Shown: piece by piece, positions 1-8,486 of the stretch
Numbering within the stretch: position 1 is the first letter of the stretch
Layout of the letters: every line of letters begins with the position of its first letter
Notes under the pieces: generated by a model
The model's input: the letters and a program-made list of their open reading frames with translations, nothing else
The model's database searches: none
What the model was told of the DNA's origin: nothing
NCBI GenBank assembly: GCA_905212975.1
Contig: CAJMGO010000006.1
Location: 9,767-73,766, forward strand
Length of the DNA stretch: 64,000 nucleotides
Source of the DNA: CAJMGO01 sp900557305
GTDB taxonomy: Bacteria; Bacillota_I; Bacilli_A; RF39; UBA660
Direction: 5' to 3'
Program-made: the position numbers and the translations under genes

Positions 1-1049
1 GGCATATCATCTGGTATAGGAAGTGCATTTGAATCTATAGGTGATCCCTTTTGAATACCTTCACAATATTTTATTAGTTTATCTGGATCATTAAAATATA
101 TATTTTGAACAATATCTACTCTATTATCATCATACTTAGGTTCTACTTTATATCCTAAATCTTCCATTACTTTACTTGTTAGTATAGCAGTTTTTAATGC
201 ATTTCCAACTGTACTTGGAGCCATAAATAATCCTTGATATAATATTCTATTTATACCAAGTGTCGGTCCTACTTCTTTTCCTTCCCCTGGTAAGGTTAAT
301 CTTTCTCCAGCAAGATTTACGAATTTCTCTTTTCCTACTATATATCCACCATTTGGAGCAATACCCCCACCTAAATTTTTTATAAGAGATCCCACTACTA
401 TATCTGCACCTACTTCAGTAGGTTCTTTTTTTGATACAAATTCACAGTAGCAATTATCAACCATAATTATAATCTTTTCGTCTATTTGTCTTATGAATTT
501 TATGACTTGTTCTAATTTTTCTATGCTAATGCTTTTTCTTGTTGAATATCCTTTTGATCTTTGGATTTCTATCAATTTTATTTTATTATTTTCTAATTCT
601 TCTCTTATTTTTTCATAATCAAAATCATCGTTTATTAAATCTATTTGTTTATAATTAATACCATAAGACTTTAAAGAACTATTATTTTCTTTAATACCAA
701 TTACTTCATGAAGTGTATCATAAGGAAGTCCAGAGATACTCAACATTGTATCACCTGGCCTTAATTGTGAAAAAAGCGCTACAGTAAGGGCATGTGACCC
801 GGATACCAGTTGACTTCTTACTAGTGCGGCTTCACATTTAAATATATCACTATAAACTTGTTCTAGTTTTTCTCTTCCTAAGTCATTATATCCATACCCT
901 GTTGTTGAATCAAAACATCTTTCATTTATTTCATTTTTTTTAAAAGCATTTAATACTTTATTACTGTTATAAAATACTAAATTATCTACTTCTTCTAATT
1001 GTTTTTTTATTTGTTTTTCTGATGCTTCTACTATTTCATATGCTGTCAT
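1..1049 (-). CDS. Methionine gamma-lyase / aluminium-resistance-type PLP enzyme, 3' end outside window
   Basis: The reading frame opens at the ATG at 1049 and is still open at base 1, so about 350 N-terminal codons are present and the C-terminus is missing. The translation resembles the YnbB-like family of fold-type I PLP enzymes: an N-terminal 'TTGYGYNDLGREKLE' stretch, then 'LVSGSHAL', 'SGLPYDTLHEVIG', and 'GSLIKNLGGGIAPNGGY' containing the probable PLP-binding lysine. Family members are annotated as methionine gamma-lyase-like, but the true substrate is generally unproven. Its first codons overlap the end of the upstream SDR gene by 14 bases, so the two are probably translated from one mRNA that also includes the alarmone synthetase. 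Confidence 0.85.
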   Translation of the reverse strand, partial: MTAYEIVEASEKQIKKQLEEVDNLVFYNSNKVLNAFKKNEINERCFDSTTGYGYNDLGREKLEQVYSDIFKCEAALVRSQLVSGSHALTVALFSQLRPGDTMLSISGLPYDTLHEVIGIKENNSSLKSYGINYKQIDLINDDFDYEKIREELENNKIKLIEIQRSKGYSTRKSISIEKLEQVIKFIRQIDEKIIIMVDNCYCEFVSKKEPTEVGADIVVGSLIKNLGGGIAPNGGYIVGKEKFVNLAGERLTLPGEGKEVGPTLGINRILYQGLFMAPSTVGNALKTAILTSKVMEDLGYKVEPKYDDNRVDIVQNIYFNDPDKLIKYCEGIQKGSPIDSNALPIPDDM

Positions 1050-1785
1050 TAAAACTACCCCCATCCACTCTTATTACTTCATTGTTTATATATGATGCCT
1101 CAGGTGAAGCTAAAAAAGCAACAACATTTGCTATTTCATCTGGATTTGCAAATCTATTAAGCAAAATTCTTTCATTTATTTTTTTCTTTTGCTCTTCACT
1201 TAAGTTTTTATTCATATCTGTATTTGTCCAACCAGGTGCGATTGCATTTACGGTTATATATGGTGCTAATTCAATAGCAAGATTATGTGTAAGTGATATT
1301 AAACCAGCTTTAGAAGCATCATAATCTAAGCTTGATGGATAATAAGTATCTATTCCATTAGTTGATGCTATATTTATTATTTTTCCATACTTATTTTTAA
1401 TCATATATTTTGATGCATATTTGCTTAAAAGAAATGGAGCAATTAGATTAACATTTAATACATCCATAAATTCTTCTTTTGTTTTATTTTCAAATGTATT
1501 ATCATGTTCTATTGCAGCATTATTTATAAGTATATCTATTCTTCCATATTTATTTATTGCACAATCTATTATATTCTTTATTTCATTCTCTTCTCTTAAA
1601 TCTGCTTTAATTAATAATACATCAATATTATATTTATTTATTAATTCTTCTCTTAATTTTTTTGCTTTTTCTAAAGAAGTATTATAATTAAGAACTAAAT
1701 CATATTTACATTTAGCTAATTTTTCTGCAATACACATTCCTATCTTAGAACTAGCTCCTGTTATTAATACTATTTTCTTCTCCAT
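1036..1785 (-). CDS. Short-chain dehydrogenase/reductase (SDR)
   Basis: A classical SDR of about 250 residues. It has the Gly-rich cofactor motif 'TGASSKIG' near the N-terminus, 'NNAA' around residue 90, a serine in 'IASTNG' followed by the catalytic 'YDASK', and a C-terminal 'RVDGG'. It should bind NAD(P)H and reduce a carbonyl in the cytoplasm; the substrate is unknown. The frame is open further upstream, but I place the start at the ATGATG at 1785/1782 because the Gly-rich motif then falls at the usual distance and a GGTGG sequence lies just ahead. This start lies inside the 3' end of the alarmone synthetase gene, which indicates translational coupling. The YmfI (EF-P 5-aminopentanone reductase) subgroup is a possibility I cannot confirm. 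Confidence 0.88.
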   Translation of the reverse strand: MEKKIVLITGASSKIGMCIAEKLAKCKYDLVLNYNTSLEKAKKLREELINKYNIDVLLIKADLREENEIKNIIDCAINKYGRIDILINNAAIEHDNTFENKTKEEFMDVLNVNLIAPFLLSKYASKYMIKNKYGKIINIASTNGIDTYYPSSLDYDASKAGLISLTHNLAIELAPYITVNAIAPGWTNTDMNKNLSEEQKKKINERILLNRFANPDEIANVVAFLASPEASYINNEVIRVDGGSFNDSI

Positions 1786-2404
1786 CATTACCACCAATTC
1801 CATTACAATTATTACTTTTTGTTTTAAAATTAAGCATTTTTTCATCTAGGCTTTTAATTGCTACTGAACATTCATACATACCATCTTTTACTTCATTTGG
1901 AATTTTATCTTCATCAAATTTATATCTAATCATATGATCTAAACTTGCCCAGAAATCCATTGCCATTGTTCTTATTTGTATTTCCGCTTCTCTATATTCT
2001 GTTCTTCCTGAAAAATAAACAGGAAGTAAAATAATTAAATGATAACTTATATACCCTGATTCCTTTGGTGCTGCAATATAGTCTTTTTCTTCCTTAATTA
2101 TAAATTGTTCGCTTGCTTTTATTACTTTTACAACTTCCTTTACATCAGATAAAAAAGGACATATTATTCTAATACCAACTTTATCATGAACATGTTTTTC
2201 AATATTTTCATATGTAATTTCGTATCCTCTTTTTTCTAATTTAGCTATTATACTTTCTCTAGACTTAATTCTTGATTTCATATGGTCAACTAAATTATGT
2301 TTATTTTCAACTTCATATTCTTTAAGTAAAATTTTTAATTCTGTTTCAAGCATATTTAAAGTGAATTCAGATTGAATCATTATATCATTCATATTAAAAT
2401 TCAT
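1751..2404 (-). CDS. relQ: Small alarmone synthetase, RelA/SpoT synthetase domain only
   Basis: A 217-residue protein that is essentially one RelA_SpoT synthetase domain, making (p)ppGpp from GTP/GDP and ATP. Visible family blocks are 'RIKSRESIIAKLEKRG', 'DKVGIRIICPF', 'APKESGYISYHLI' (substrate-binding loop) and 'EAEIQIRTMAMDFWASLDH' with the catalytic Glu. There is no HD hydrolase, TGS or ACT domain, and the length fits RelQ/YjbM-type synthetases rather than full-length Rel. It heads a probable operon with the overlapping SDR gene and the PLP enzyme, behind a good sigma-A promoter at 2434-2462. RelP versus RelQ assignment is by length and overall look. Confidence 0.9.
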   Translation of the reverse strand: MNFNMNDIMIQSEFTLNMLETELKILLKEYEVENKHNLVDHMKSRIKSRESIIAKLEKRGYEITYENIEKHVHDKVGIRIICPFLSDVKEVVKVIKASEQFIIKEEKDYIAAPKESGYISYHLIILLPVYFSGRTEYREAEIQIRTMAMDFWASLDHMIRYKFDEDKIPNEVKDGMYECSVAIKSLDEKMLNFKTKSNNCNGIGGNDGEENSINNRS

Positions 2405-2433
2405 ATATTTTCTCTCCTTTTAAAGTATTGTTG

Positions 2434-2462
2434 ATTATAGCACAATATTATAACAATATCAA
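2434..2462 (-). promoter_or_regulatory. Sigma-A promoter of the alarmone synthetase operon
   Basis: On the minus strand a TTGATA -35 (2457-2462) and a perfect TATAAT -10 (2434-2439) are separated by 17 bp. The promoter begins directly after the stop codon of the upstream glycosyltransferase gene. A ribosome binding site follows before the ATG at 2404. Confidence 0.75.
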
Positions 2463-2464
2463 AT

Positions 2465-3433
2465 TTATCTTTTAATTCTATTTATTATATTAAATAATAT
2501 GAATATTAAAATATCTATCATTGGTTTTAATAAAAATAGATTTAATCTGTTTCTATATTTATAAACTATTATAAAACTTATACACATTTCTATTATATAT
2601 ATACTAATTTTTTTACTAGGATTTTTTTTCATATTTTTACTTATGTAAATTAAGTATGAAATAACTGTAGATAGAAATATTCTATTTATTCTTGTAATTT
2701 TCAAGTATTTTAACAATTTATATGATATAAAAAATAATATAAAACTTATTAATATTTTTATGATAGAAATAAATAAATTTTTTAGGTGTTTTTTATATAT
2801 TAAAAAAGAATCTTTAATACATTTAAAATTAGTATCTTTATTATTGTTTTCATATACAGTTTCAATTCCAATATAGTCAATTTTAATATTTCTATTTACA
2901 AGTTCTTCTAAAATATTCATTTCATATTCAAATCTATTACCCTCAGTATTTAAACATAATTCCTTATATTTAGAATTTATTCCTCTTAAACCAGATTGAG
3001 TATCAGGGCATTTTTTTCCAGTAATAAATTTAAATATTATTCTAGATATCTTGTTACCTAATTTACTTTTAAATGGAACTGACTTTTTATTAAAATTACG
3101 TTTACCTATTACAACATCATTTTTTTCTAAATGTTGTTTTATTTTTAATATATCTTTTACTTTGTGTTGACCATCTGAATCAACAGTGATAAATGCATCT
3201 TCTTTTTTAATTGTTGCTATACCTGTCTTTAATGCACATCCTTTACCCATATTTTTATCATGATATATTATTTTAACTTTTTTAGGTATTTTACTATATA
3301 TTTTTTTAGATTCTGTATCACTTCCATCATCTATAATTAAAATATTATCAAAATTATTTTTAATTAATTCATTTACTAAATCTATTAATTTATCTTTTGG
3401 ATTATAAGATGGAATAATTATTTTTATGTTCAT
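2465..3433 (-). CDS. Family 2 glycosyltransferase with C-terminal membrane segments
   Basis: The N-terminal ~200 residues are a GT-A glycosyltransferase: 'IIPSYN' at the start, 'IDDGSDTESKK', and 'FITVDSDGQHKVKDI' carrying the DxD metal site. These are typical of dolichol-/undecaprenyl-phosphate sugar transferases (DPM1/GtrB-like). The C-terminal ~100 residues contain hydrophobic segments that should anchor it in the membrane. The frame extends 15 codons upstream, but the ATG at 3433 is preceded by a perfect AGGAGG (3441-3446), so that start was chosen. The sugar and acceptor are unknown. Confidence 0.85.
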   Translation of the reverse strand: MNIKIIIPSYNPKDKLIDLVNELIKNNFDNILIIDDGSDTESKKIYSKIPKKVKIIYHDKNMGKGCALKTGIATIKKEDAFITVDSDGQHKVKDILKIKQHLEKNDVVIGKRNFNKKSVPFKSKLGNKISRIIFKFITGKKCPDTQSGLRGINSKYKELCLNTEGNRFEYEMNILEELVNRNIKIDYIGIETVYENNNKDTNFKCIKDSFLIYKKHLKNLFISIIKILISFILFFISYKLLKYLKITRINRIFLSTVISYLIYISKNMKKNPSKKISIYIIEMCISFIIVYKYRNRLNLFLLKPMIDILIFILFNIINRIKR

Positions 3434-3492
3434 GGAATACCTCCTTTTATATAGATAACTACATATATATTTTAGCACATATAAAATAAGAA

Positions 3493-3515
3493 AAAAACAT
3501 CATTATGATGTTTTT
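3493..3515 (-). terminator. Intrinsic terminator of clpB-hsp20
   Basis: Perfect inverted repeat with an 11-bp stem (ACATCAT core) followed by a U run on the minus strand. It starts within the last bases of the hsp20 stop codon region. Confidence 0.8.
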
Positions 3516-3921
3516 AGTCTTTAATTTCAATATATTTTTTTAATTGATTATCTTCGTTTTCAGTTTTTTTAGGAATATGAATTTCTAGTATTCCATTGAT
3601 AAATGAAGCTTTTATATCATCTTCATTTATATTATTACCTATATAATAACTTCTTTGACATGATCCACTAAATCTTTCTTTATGAATATAAGTATCAGAA
3701 GTAGTACCAGTATTTTTTAATACTTCTGCTTTTACATTTAAATATCCTTGTTCTAAATCAATCTTTATATTTTCTTTTTTACAACCAGGAATATCTATCT
3801 CCAGTATATATTCATCTTCTGTTTCTTTTATGTCTGTTTTCATTAAATTTCTTTCTTTTTTTAATAAAGAATCATCAAAGATATCATCAAAAAAATTTAT
3901 TCTACTTAATCTTGGTAACAT
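3514..3921 (-). CDS. Hsp20 / alpha-crystallin family small heat shock protein
   Basis: A 135-residue small heat shock protein acting as an ATP-independent holdase for unfolding proteins. The alpha-crystallin domain spans roughly residues 30-125, with 'EDEYILEIDIPGCKKENIKIDLEQG' early and the conserved 'ASFINGILEIHIPK' (GILxI-type) near the end. A short C-terminal tail with 'YIEIKD' is typical of the group. It lies 36 bp downstream of clpB on the same strand with no terminator between, so it is probably co-transcribed and under the same CIRCE/HrcA control. Confidence 0.93.
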   Translation of the reverse strand: MLPRLSRINFFDDIFDDSLLKKERNLMKTDIKETEDEYILEIDIPGCKKENIKIDLEQGYLNVKAEVLKNTGTTSDTYIHKERFSGSCQRSYYIGNNINEDDIKASFINGILEIHIPKKTENEDNQLKKYIEIKD

Positions 3922-3957
3922 TTTATTCCCTCCATATATTATTATGTTTTATTATTT

Positions 3958-6051
3958 TTATTTTATGACTAAATGATTATTCTCAACATCTATATTTATT
4001 GTACTCGAAAACTTAATTTTATTTTCTATAATGCTTCTAGCTATTAAAGTTTCTATATTTTCACTTACATATCTTTTAATAGGTCTAGCCCCATAAAATT
4101 CATCATATGAATTATCTATTATATATTTTTTAGCATCTTCTGTTATATTTATGTGAATATCTTTATCACTTAATCTATCTTCTATATTTTTTATAATTTT
4201 ATCAAGAATTTCATATACTACATCTTTAGATAAAGAATTAAATGTAATAATTTCATCAACCCTATTTAAAAATTCAGGTTTAAATGTCTTTCTTAATTCT
4301 TGATTAATCAATTCATCTTTATTTTCTTTATTATCTAAAATATAATCACTTCCAAGATTTGAAGTCATTATTATAATTGTATTTTTAAAATCAACTGTTC
4401 TTCCTTGTGAATCTGTTATTCTACCATCATCTAATATTTGAAGTAATATATTAAATACATCTTTATGAGCCTTTTCTATTTCATCAAATAAAACAATACT
4501 ATATGGATTTCTTCTTACTGCTTCTGTTAATTGTCCACCTTCATCATATCCAACATATCCTGGAGGCGCTCCAACTAATCTAGATACTGAAAAGCTTTCC
4601 ATGTATTCACTCATATCAATTCTTATCATGTGTCTTTCATCATCAAATAGCTCATATGCTAAAGTCTTAGCCACTTCTGTTTTACCAACACCTGTTGGTC
4701 CTAAAAATATAAATGAACCAATTGGTCTATTTGGATCTTTTATGCCACTTCTTGCCCTAATTATTGCATCACTTACAAGTTTAATTGCTTTATCTTGACC
4801 CTTAACACGTTTTTTCATATTTTCTTCTAGATTTAATAATTTTTCTTTTTCACTACTTACCAATTTACTTATTGGAATATTCGTCCATTTTGATATTATT
4901 TGTGCAACCGACTCTTCATCTATTGTATCACTTAATATATCTGACTTATTATTTTTATTTAACTCTTCTAATTCACGCTCAAGTTGTGGTATAACTCCAT
5001 GTCTTAGTCTTGCTGCCTCATCCAAATCATAATTGTTTTCAGCTGTTTCTAGTTTAAATTTATTTTTAGCAATTAAGTTTTTCTTTTCTTTTATAAGATT
5101 GTTTACTCTAACCTCTTCTTCCCAATCTTTTCTTAAAGCTTGTTCTTGAACTTTTAAAGTTTCTAATTTCTTTCTTATTTCATCAAGTCTTTTCTTAGAT
5201 ATTTCATCTTTTTCTCTTTTTAAAGATGTTTCTTCTATTTGAAGACTCATTATTTCCCTTGTCAATTTATCTAATGAACTTGGTACAGAATCCATTTGAA
5301 CTTTTACTGTAGCACAAGCTTCATCTATTAAATCTATTGCTTTATCTGGTAAAAATCTATCTGTTATATATCTATCAGATAAAACAGCTGCGGCAACTAA
5401 AGCGTTGTCTTTAATATTGACTCCATGAAATACTTCAAATCTTTGCTTCAAACCTCTTAATATAGTAATTGTATCTTGAACATTAGGTTCTTGTACTTGT
5501 ACCCTTTGAAAACGACGTTCAAGTGCCCCATCTTTTTCTATATATTTTCTATATTCATTTAGAGTTGTTGCTCCAATACAATGTATTTCTCCTCTGGCTA
5601 ACATTGGTTTTAACATGTTTCCAGCGTCCATTGCACCTTCAGCACCTGTTCCTACTATCATGTGTATTTCATCTATAAACATGATAATCTTTCCTTCACT
5701 TTCCTTTACTCTTTTTAATATTTTAGTTAACCTTTCCTCGAATTCACCTCTATATTTAGCTCCAGCTACTAAAGAACCCATATCAAGTTCCCAAACAATT
5801 TTATTTTTTAAACTATCTGGAACATCTCCTTTTACAATTCTTTGTGCTAAACCTTCTACAATAGCAGTCTTACCGACACCTGGTTCACCTATTAAAACTG
5901 GATTATTTTTGGTTTTTCTTGATAAAATTCTTGTTATACTAGCAATTTCTTCATCACGTCCTATAACAGGATCTACTTTATCATCTTTTACTGAGGCAGT
6001 TATATCTCTACCATATTTTTCCAGTACATCTTGTTCTTGTTCAATATTCAT
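3958..6051 (-). CDS. clpB: ClpB-type disaggregase lacking the N-domain
   Basis: A 697-residue Hsp100 AAA+ protein. The first AAA module has Walker A 'GEPGVGKT' near residue 58 and Walker B 'IMFIDEIH'. A coiled-coil middle domain of roughly 110 residues follows (about 270-380). The second AAA module has Walker A 'GPTGVGKTE' and 'LFDEIEKAH'. The C-terminal small domain ends with 'DEFYGARPIKRYV'. The middle domain identifies ClpB rather than ClpC or ClpE. The usual ~150-residue N-terminal Clp_N domain is absent: the protein opens 'MNIEQEQDVLEKYGRD', the linker that normally follows it. The start is supported by AGGAGG and by the promoter placement. ClpB works with DnaK to resolubilise aggregates. 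Confidence 0.93.
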   Translation of the reverse strand: MNIEQEQDVLEKYGRDITASVKDDKVDPVIGRDEEIASITRILSRKTKNNPVLIGEPGVGKTAIVEGLAQRIVKGDVPDSLKNKIVWELDMGSLVAGAKYRGEFEERLTKILKRVKESEGKIIMFIDEIHMIVGTGAEGAMDAGNMLKPMLARGEIHCIGATTLNEYRKYIEKDGALERRFQRVQVQEPNVQDTITILRGLKQRFEVFHGVNIKDNALVAAAVLSDRYITDRFLPDKAIDLIDEACATVKVQMDSVPSSLDKLTREIMSLQIEETSLKREKDEISKKRLDEIRKKLETLKVQEQALRKDWEEEVRVNNLIKEKKNLIAKNKFKLETAENNYDLDEAARLRHGVIPQLERELEELNKNNKSDILSDTIDEESVAQIISKWTNIPISKLVSSEKEKLLNLEENMKKRVKGQDKAIKLVSDAIIRARSGIKDPNRPIGSFIFLGPTGVGKTEVAKTLAYELFDDERHMIRIDMSEYMESFSVSRLVGAPPGYVGYDEGGQLTEAVRRNPYSIVLFDEIEKAHKDVFNILLQILDDGRITDSQGRTVDFKNTIIIMTSNLGSDYILDNKENKDELINQELRKTFKPEFLNRVDEIITFNSLSKDVVYEILDKIIKNIEDRLSDKDIHINITEDAKKYIIDNSYDEFYGARPIKRYVSENIETLIARSIIENKIKFSSTINIDVENNHLVIK

Positions 6052-6073
6052 AAAACCCCTCCTTTATAAATAA

Positions 6074-6097
6074 AACGAATGAATTTTTCCATTCGTT
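6074..6097 (-). other. Hairpin at the 5' end of the clpB transcript
   Basis: AACGAATG at 6074-6081 pairs perfectly with CATTCGTT at 6090-6097 (8-bp stem, 8-nt loop). Given the -10 box at 6101-6106, this hairpin would form the very first nucleotides of the clpB mRNA. Such terminal hairpins can stabilise mRNA; the effect here is inferred. Confidence 0.5.
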
Positions 6098-6100
6098 ATA

Positions 6101-6141
6101 ATTATATCACTATTTTGGCACTTGTCAAGTGTGAGTGCTAA
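6101..6141 (-). promoter_or_regulatory. Sigma-A promoter with CIRCE operator for clpB
   Basis: On the minus strand TTGACA (6123-6128) and TATAAT (6101-6106) are 16 bp apart. A CIRCE element occupies 6115-6141: the right arm GAGTGCTAA is perfect, the left arm TTGGCACTT matches 7 of 9 positions, and the spacer is 9 bp. CIRCE is the binding site of the heat-shock repressor HrcA. It covers the -35 box and much of the spacer, so bound HrcA would occlude RNA polymerase. The operator abuts the stop codon of the upstream small gene. Confidence 0.88.
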
Positions 6142-6489
6142 TTATTTAAATAAATTTAACATTATGAGTAATATAATACTAATTAATATTATAAAAATTA
6201 AAATTATTATAATAAACTTCTTACTTTTTTTACTTACTTTAATATCTATTTTATTAATTTCTTCTTTTAATTCTTCTACTGTTTTATCTTTTAATTTATT
6301 ATATTTCATAGCTATATTTACTGCATCTGATGGTGATATTTTCATATTTGACGCGATAGTATTTGCTAAAAAGACATCATCTATAACTAATGATTTATTA
6401 CTTTCAATTATATTAATTGCCTTTGTTACTAAATTCAATTCTATTTTATTTGTTTTAGATATTAATTCTATAATTAAATCTTTTTTCAT
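6142..6489 (-). CDS. Small C-terminally membrane-anchored protein, unknown function
   Basis: A 115-residue protein not recognised as a known family. The first ~85 residues are charged and helical, including 'DVFLANTIASNMKISPSDAVNIAMKYNKL'. The last ~25 residues form one strongly hydrophobic segment ('FIIIILIFIILISIILLIM') that looks like a tail anchor. The stop codon abuts the CIRCE element of clpB. No regulator or pathway can be assigned. Confidence 0.65.
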   Translation of the reverse strand: MKKDLIIELISKTNKIELNLVTKAINIIESNKSLVIDDVFLANTIASNMKISPSDAVNIAMKYNKLKDKTVEELKEEINKIDIKVSKKSKKFIIIILIFIILISIILLIMLNLFK

Positions 6490-6532
6490 TTTATCACCTA
6501 TTATAATTATGAATTAAATAATTTTTTTTATT

Positions 6533-6907
6533 CTAAGTAAAAGCTATTTCTGTTTCTATTTCTTCATCTGTATATGCTATATAAAGAAAGATAAATCCAC
6601 TTATTAAAATAAGAAAAGATCCTATAAATGATAAATTAGTTAAATCTTTTTTCTTTAAAGAATCATTTATATTTAAATTTTTAAGAGCTTTATAACCATC
6701 ATATGTAAAATAAAGATATATAATAACAGCAACTGTAAATATACTAATATTTAATTTTCTATATAATTCTTTTGAATTATTATTTCCTGTTAAAAAGTAA
6801 TTTTTTTCCACATTATTAGCATATAAGCAAAAAGATATTAATACATAATATATAATCAATATAATATTCTCAATTTTTATTTCTTTAAATCTTTCTTCTA
6901 AATCCAT
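6533..6907 (-). CDS. Small integral membrane protein, unknown function
   Basis: A 124-residue protein with about three hydrophobic segments near residues 15-32, 52-70 and 92-112. It has a short acidic C-terminal tail ('YTDEEIETEIAFT'). I do not recognise the family. It is divergently transcribed from the gene at 6979 with only about 70 bp between them, so the two may share a control region. Confidence 0.6.
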   Translation of the reverse strand: MDLEERFKEIKIENIILIIYYVLISFCLYANNVEKNYFLTGNNNSKELYRKLNISIFTVAVIIYLYFTYDGYKALKNLNINDSLKKKDLTNLSFIGSFLILISGFIFLYIAYTDEEIETEIAFT

Positions 6908-6978
6908 AATAATATATATTCAATTAATTGTTCTTCTTTAATATTATTATTAATAATATTTATAAGAAGGAGGATTTT

Positions 6979-7278
6979 ATGAATATTATTCCAGATATTC
7001 CTCCAAAAGCATTTACCTTTAGCGCTATAGTTGTTGGTTATTTACTTATTGATGATACAACAGCTAATGAACAAAATGCCCTTGGCAATTGGCTTATGCT
7101 TATAGCACAAGTATTATGTACTAATGCATTTTATAAACAGGTTCAAATGGAAAGAGGAAATATTACTGAAAATGCAAATGAAAATAGAAATTATACAACT
7201 GATGAGACTATTGATATGTTAGAAAAAATGATTCGAGCATTACAAAGTGAAGTAGATGAGTTAAAAAAGCAAATATAA
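6979..7278 (+). CDS. Small protein with hydrophobic segment and C-terminal coiled coil
   Basis: A 99-residue protein not recognised by family. The frame opens at 6928, but the ATG at 6979 sits behind AAGGAGG, so that start was chosen. A hydrophobic stretch covers about residues 10-28 ('FTFSAIVVGYLLI') with a second region near 35-48 ('NWLMLIAQVLC'). The last ~30 residues ('MLEKMIRALQSEVDELKKQI') look like a coiled coil. The region just downstream encodes spore coat genes on the other strand. A sporulation role is only a guess from context. Confidence 0.65.
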   Translation: MNIIPDIPPKAFTFSAIVVGYLLIDDTTANEQNALGNWLMLIAQVLCTNAFYKQVQMERGNITENANENRNYTTDETIDMLEKMIRALQSEVDELKKQI

Positions 7279-7301
7279 AAACTGTTAACAATGTTAACAG
7301 T
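7274..7301 (-). terminator. Terminator between convergent genes (cotJC side)
   Basis: ACTGTTAAC / GTTAACAGT form a 9-bp stem with a 3-nt loop (7281-7301). The U run is on the minus strand (7276-7280), so it mainly terminates the cotJ operon. Confidence 0.75.
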
Positions 7302-7307
7302 AATCAA

Positions 7308-7868
7308 TTAATTGTTTAAATTTTCTTTATAATACTCATATAATTCTTTAAATCTTGCAAAATGAACTACTTCTCTTTGCCTTAACCAAAGTAGAGGCCC
7401 TATAACATCTGGATCTTCAGCTAAATCAATTAAATTTTCATATACAGCTCTTGCTTTTTGCTCAGCTGCCATGTCTTCCATTAAATCAGCAAGTGGATCT
7501 CCTGTTGCTGCAAAATATGCAACTGTAAAAGGAACACCTGACGCATCTGTTGGATACAAGGAATTACTATGTTCTGCGTAGTGTGTATCAAGACCTGCTT
7601 CTTTTAATTCTTCCAAGCTAGCGTCCTTGGTAAGTTGATATAACATTGTTGATATCATTTCTATATGTGCAAGTTCCTCTGTACCTATATCAGTAAGTAA
7701 TGCCTTACCCCTATTATCTGGCATTGTATATCTTTGGTTTAAATATCTTAAAGCCGCTGCAAGTTCCCCATTAGCACCTCCATATTGAGTTATTATATAT
7801 TTTGCCATTTTTAAGTCTTTTTTCTTAATATTTACTGGATATTGTAATCTTTTTTCATAAGCCCACAT
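7308..7868 (-). CDS. cotJC: Spore coat protein CotJC, manganese-catalase-like
   Basis: A 186-residue protein of the CotJC/manganese catalase family. The ferritin-like metal ligands are visible as 'ELAAALRYLNQRY', 'TEELAHIEMI', 'AAEQKARAVYENL' and 'REVVHFARF'. CotJC is a component of the endospore coat in Bacillus and Clostridium. The gene directly follows the CotJA-CotJB fusion gene with no intergenic space (stop at 7869, start at 7868), and a terminator follows. Expression from a mother-cell sigma factor is expected from the family, but I cannot identify the promoter with certainty. Confidence 0.95.
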   Translation of the reverse strand: MWAYEKRLQYPVNIKKKDLKMAKYIITQYGGANGELAAALRYLNQRYTMPDNRGKALLTDIGTEELAHIEMISTMLYQLTKDASLEELKEAGLDTHYAEHSNSLYPTDASGVPFTVAYFAATGDPLADLMEDMAAEQKARAVYENLIDLAEDPDVIGPLLWLRQREVVHFARFKELYEYYKENLNN

Positions 7869-8312
7869 TTATCCCACCATTCCTTCCCATGGCCAAGGTT
7901 GTTCTACCCAAGCAAAAGGTGATTGTTCAAGTGCTGAACTAGTTATATTTATTACACCATATTTATTTTCATAATCACGTTTTAATTCGTCTGCTTGCTT
8001 TCTATAATCATTAAACAATTGAATCATTTGTAAATTATTTGGATAAATATCTAAATATAAATTAAGTTCATGTGCCACAAAACATAGACTTGATAGTTCA
8101 AAAAACATTCTTTCTTGTTCTGTTCTAGCAATCAAATTTGCTGGGCTATAATTTTTGTATTGTTCATATAAACTTGGAAACAAATTCCCTTTTTCAAAAC
8201 CTTCTTTTTGCTGATATAAATTAATATTACTCATCATATTATTCTGTAAAATACCAAAGTTATTTAAATCTTCTATAGCATATTTATTGAAAAAATATTC
8301 ATTATTATTCAT
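7869..8312 (-). CDS. cotJB: CotJA-CotJB fusion spore coat protein
   Basis: This 147-residue ORF joins what are normally two proteins. After a 35-residue lead, 'EGFEKGNLFPSLYEQYKNY' is the short CotJA core (normally an EGLxxGTxFPELxxPY block). From about residue 65, 'ERMFFELSSLCFVAHELNLYLDIYPNN', 'KRDYENKYG' and the C-terminal 'WVEQPWPWEG' form a complete CotJB. There is no stop or restart between them. The downstream neighbour cotJC completes the cotJABC operon. The ATG at 8312 follows a GAGGAGG ribosome binding site. Confidence 0.88.
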   Translation of the reverse strand: MNNNEYFFNKYAIEDLNNFGILQNNMMSNINLYQQKEGFEKGNLFPSLYEQYKNYSPANLIARTEQERMFFELSSLCFVAHELNLYLDIYPNNLQMIQLFNDYRKQADELKRDYENKYGVINITSSALEQSPFAWVEQPWPWEGMVG

Positions 8313-8486
8313 AAAATCCTCCTCGATTTAATTTATTCTAATTGTATATTTGTGCATAGTATTTTTACCCAAAATTAATATTTTTATAATAATTTTTAAT
8401 TAATTAAATTTACCAATACAAAAAAAATCAAATTTTATTCATTTGATTATTATTTATATATATTTATAATTTGTTATGGTGATTAA

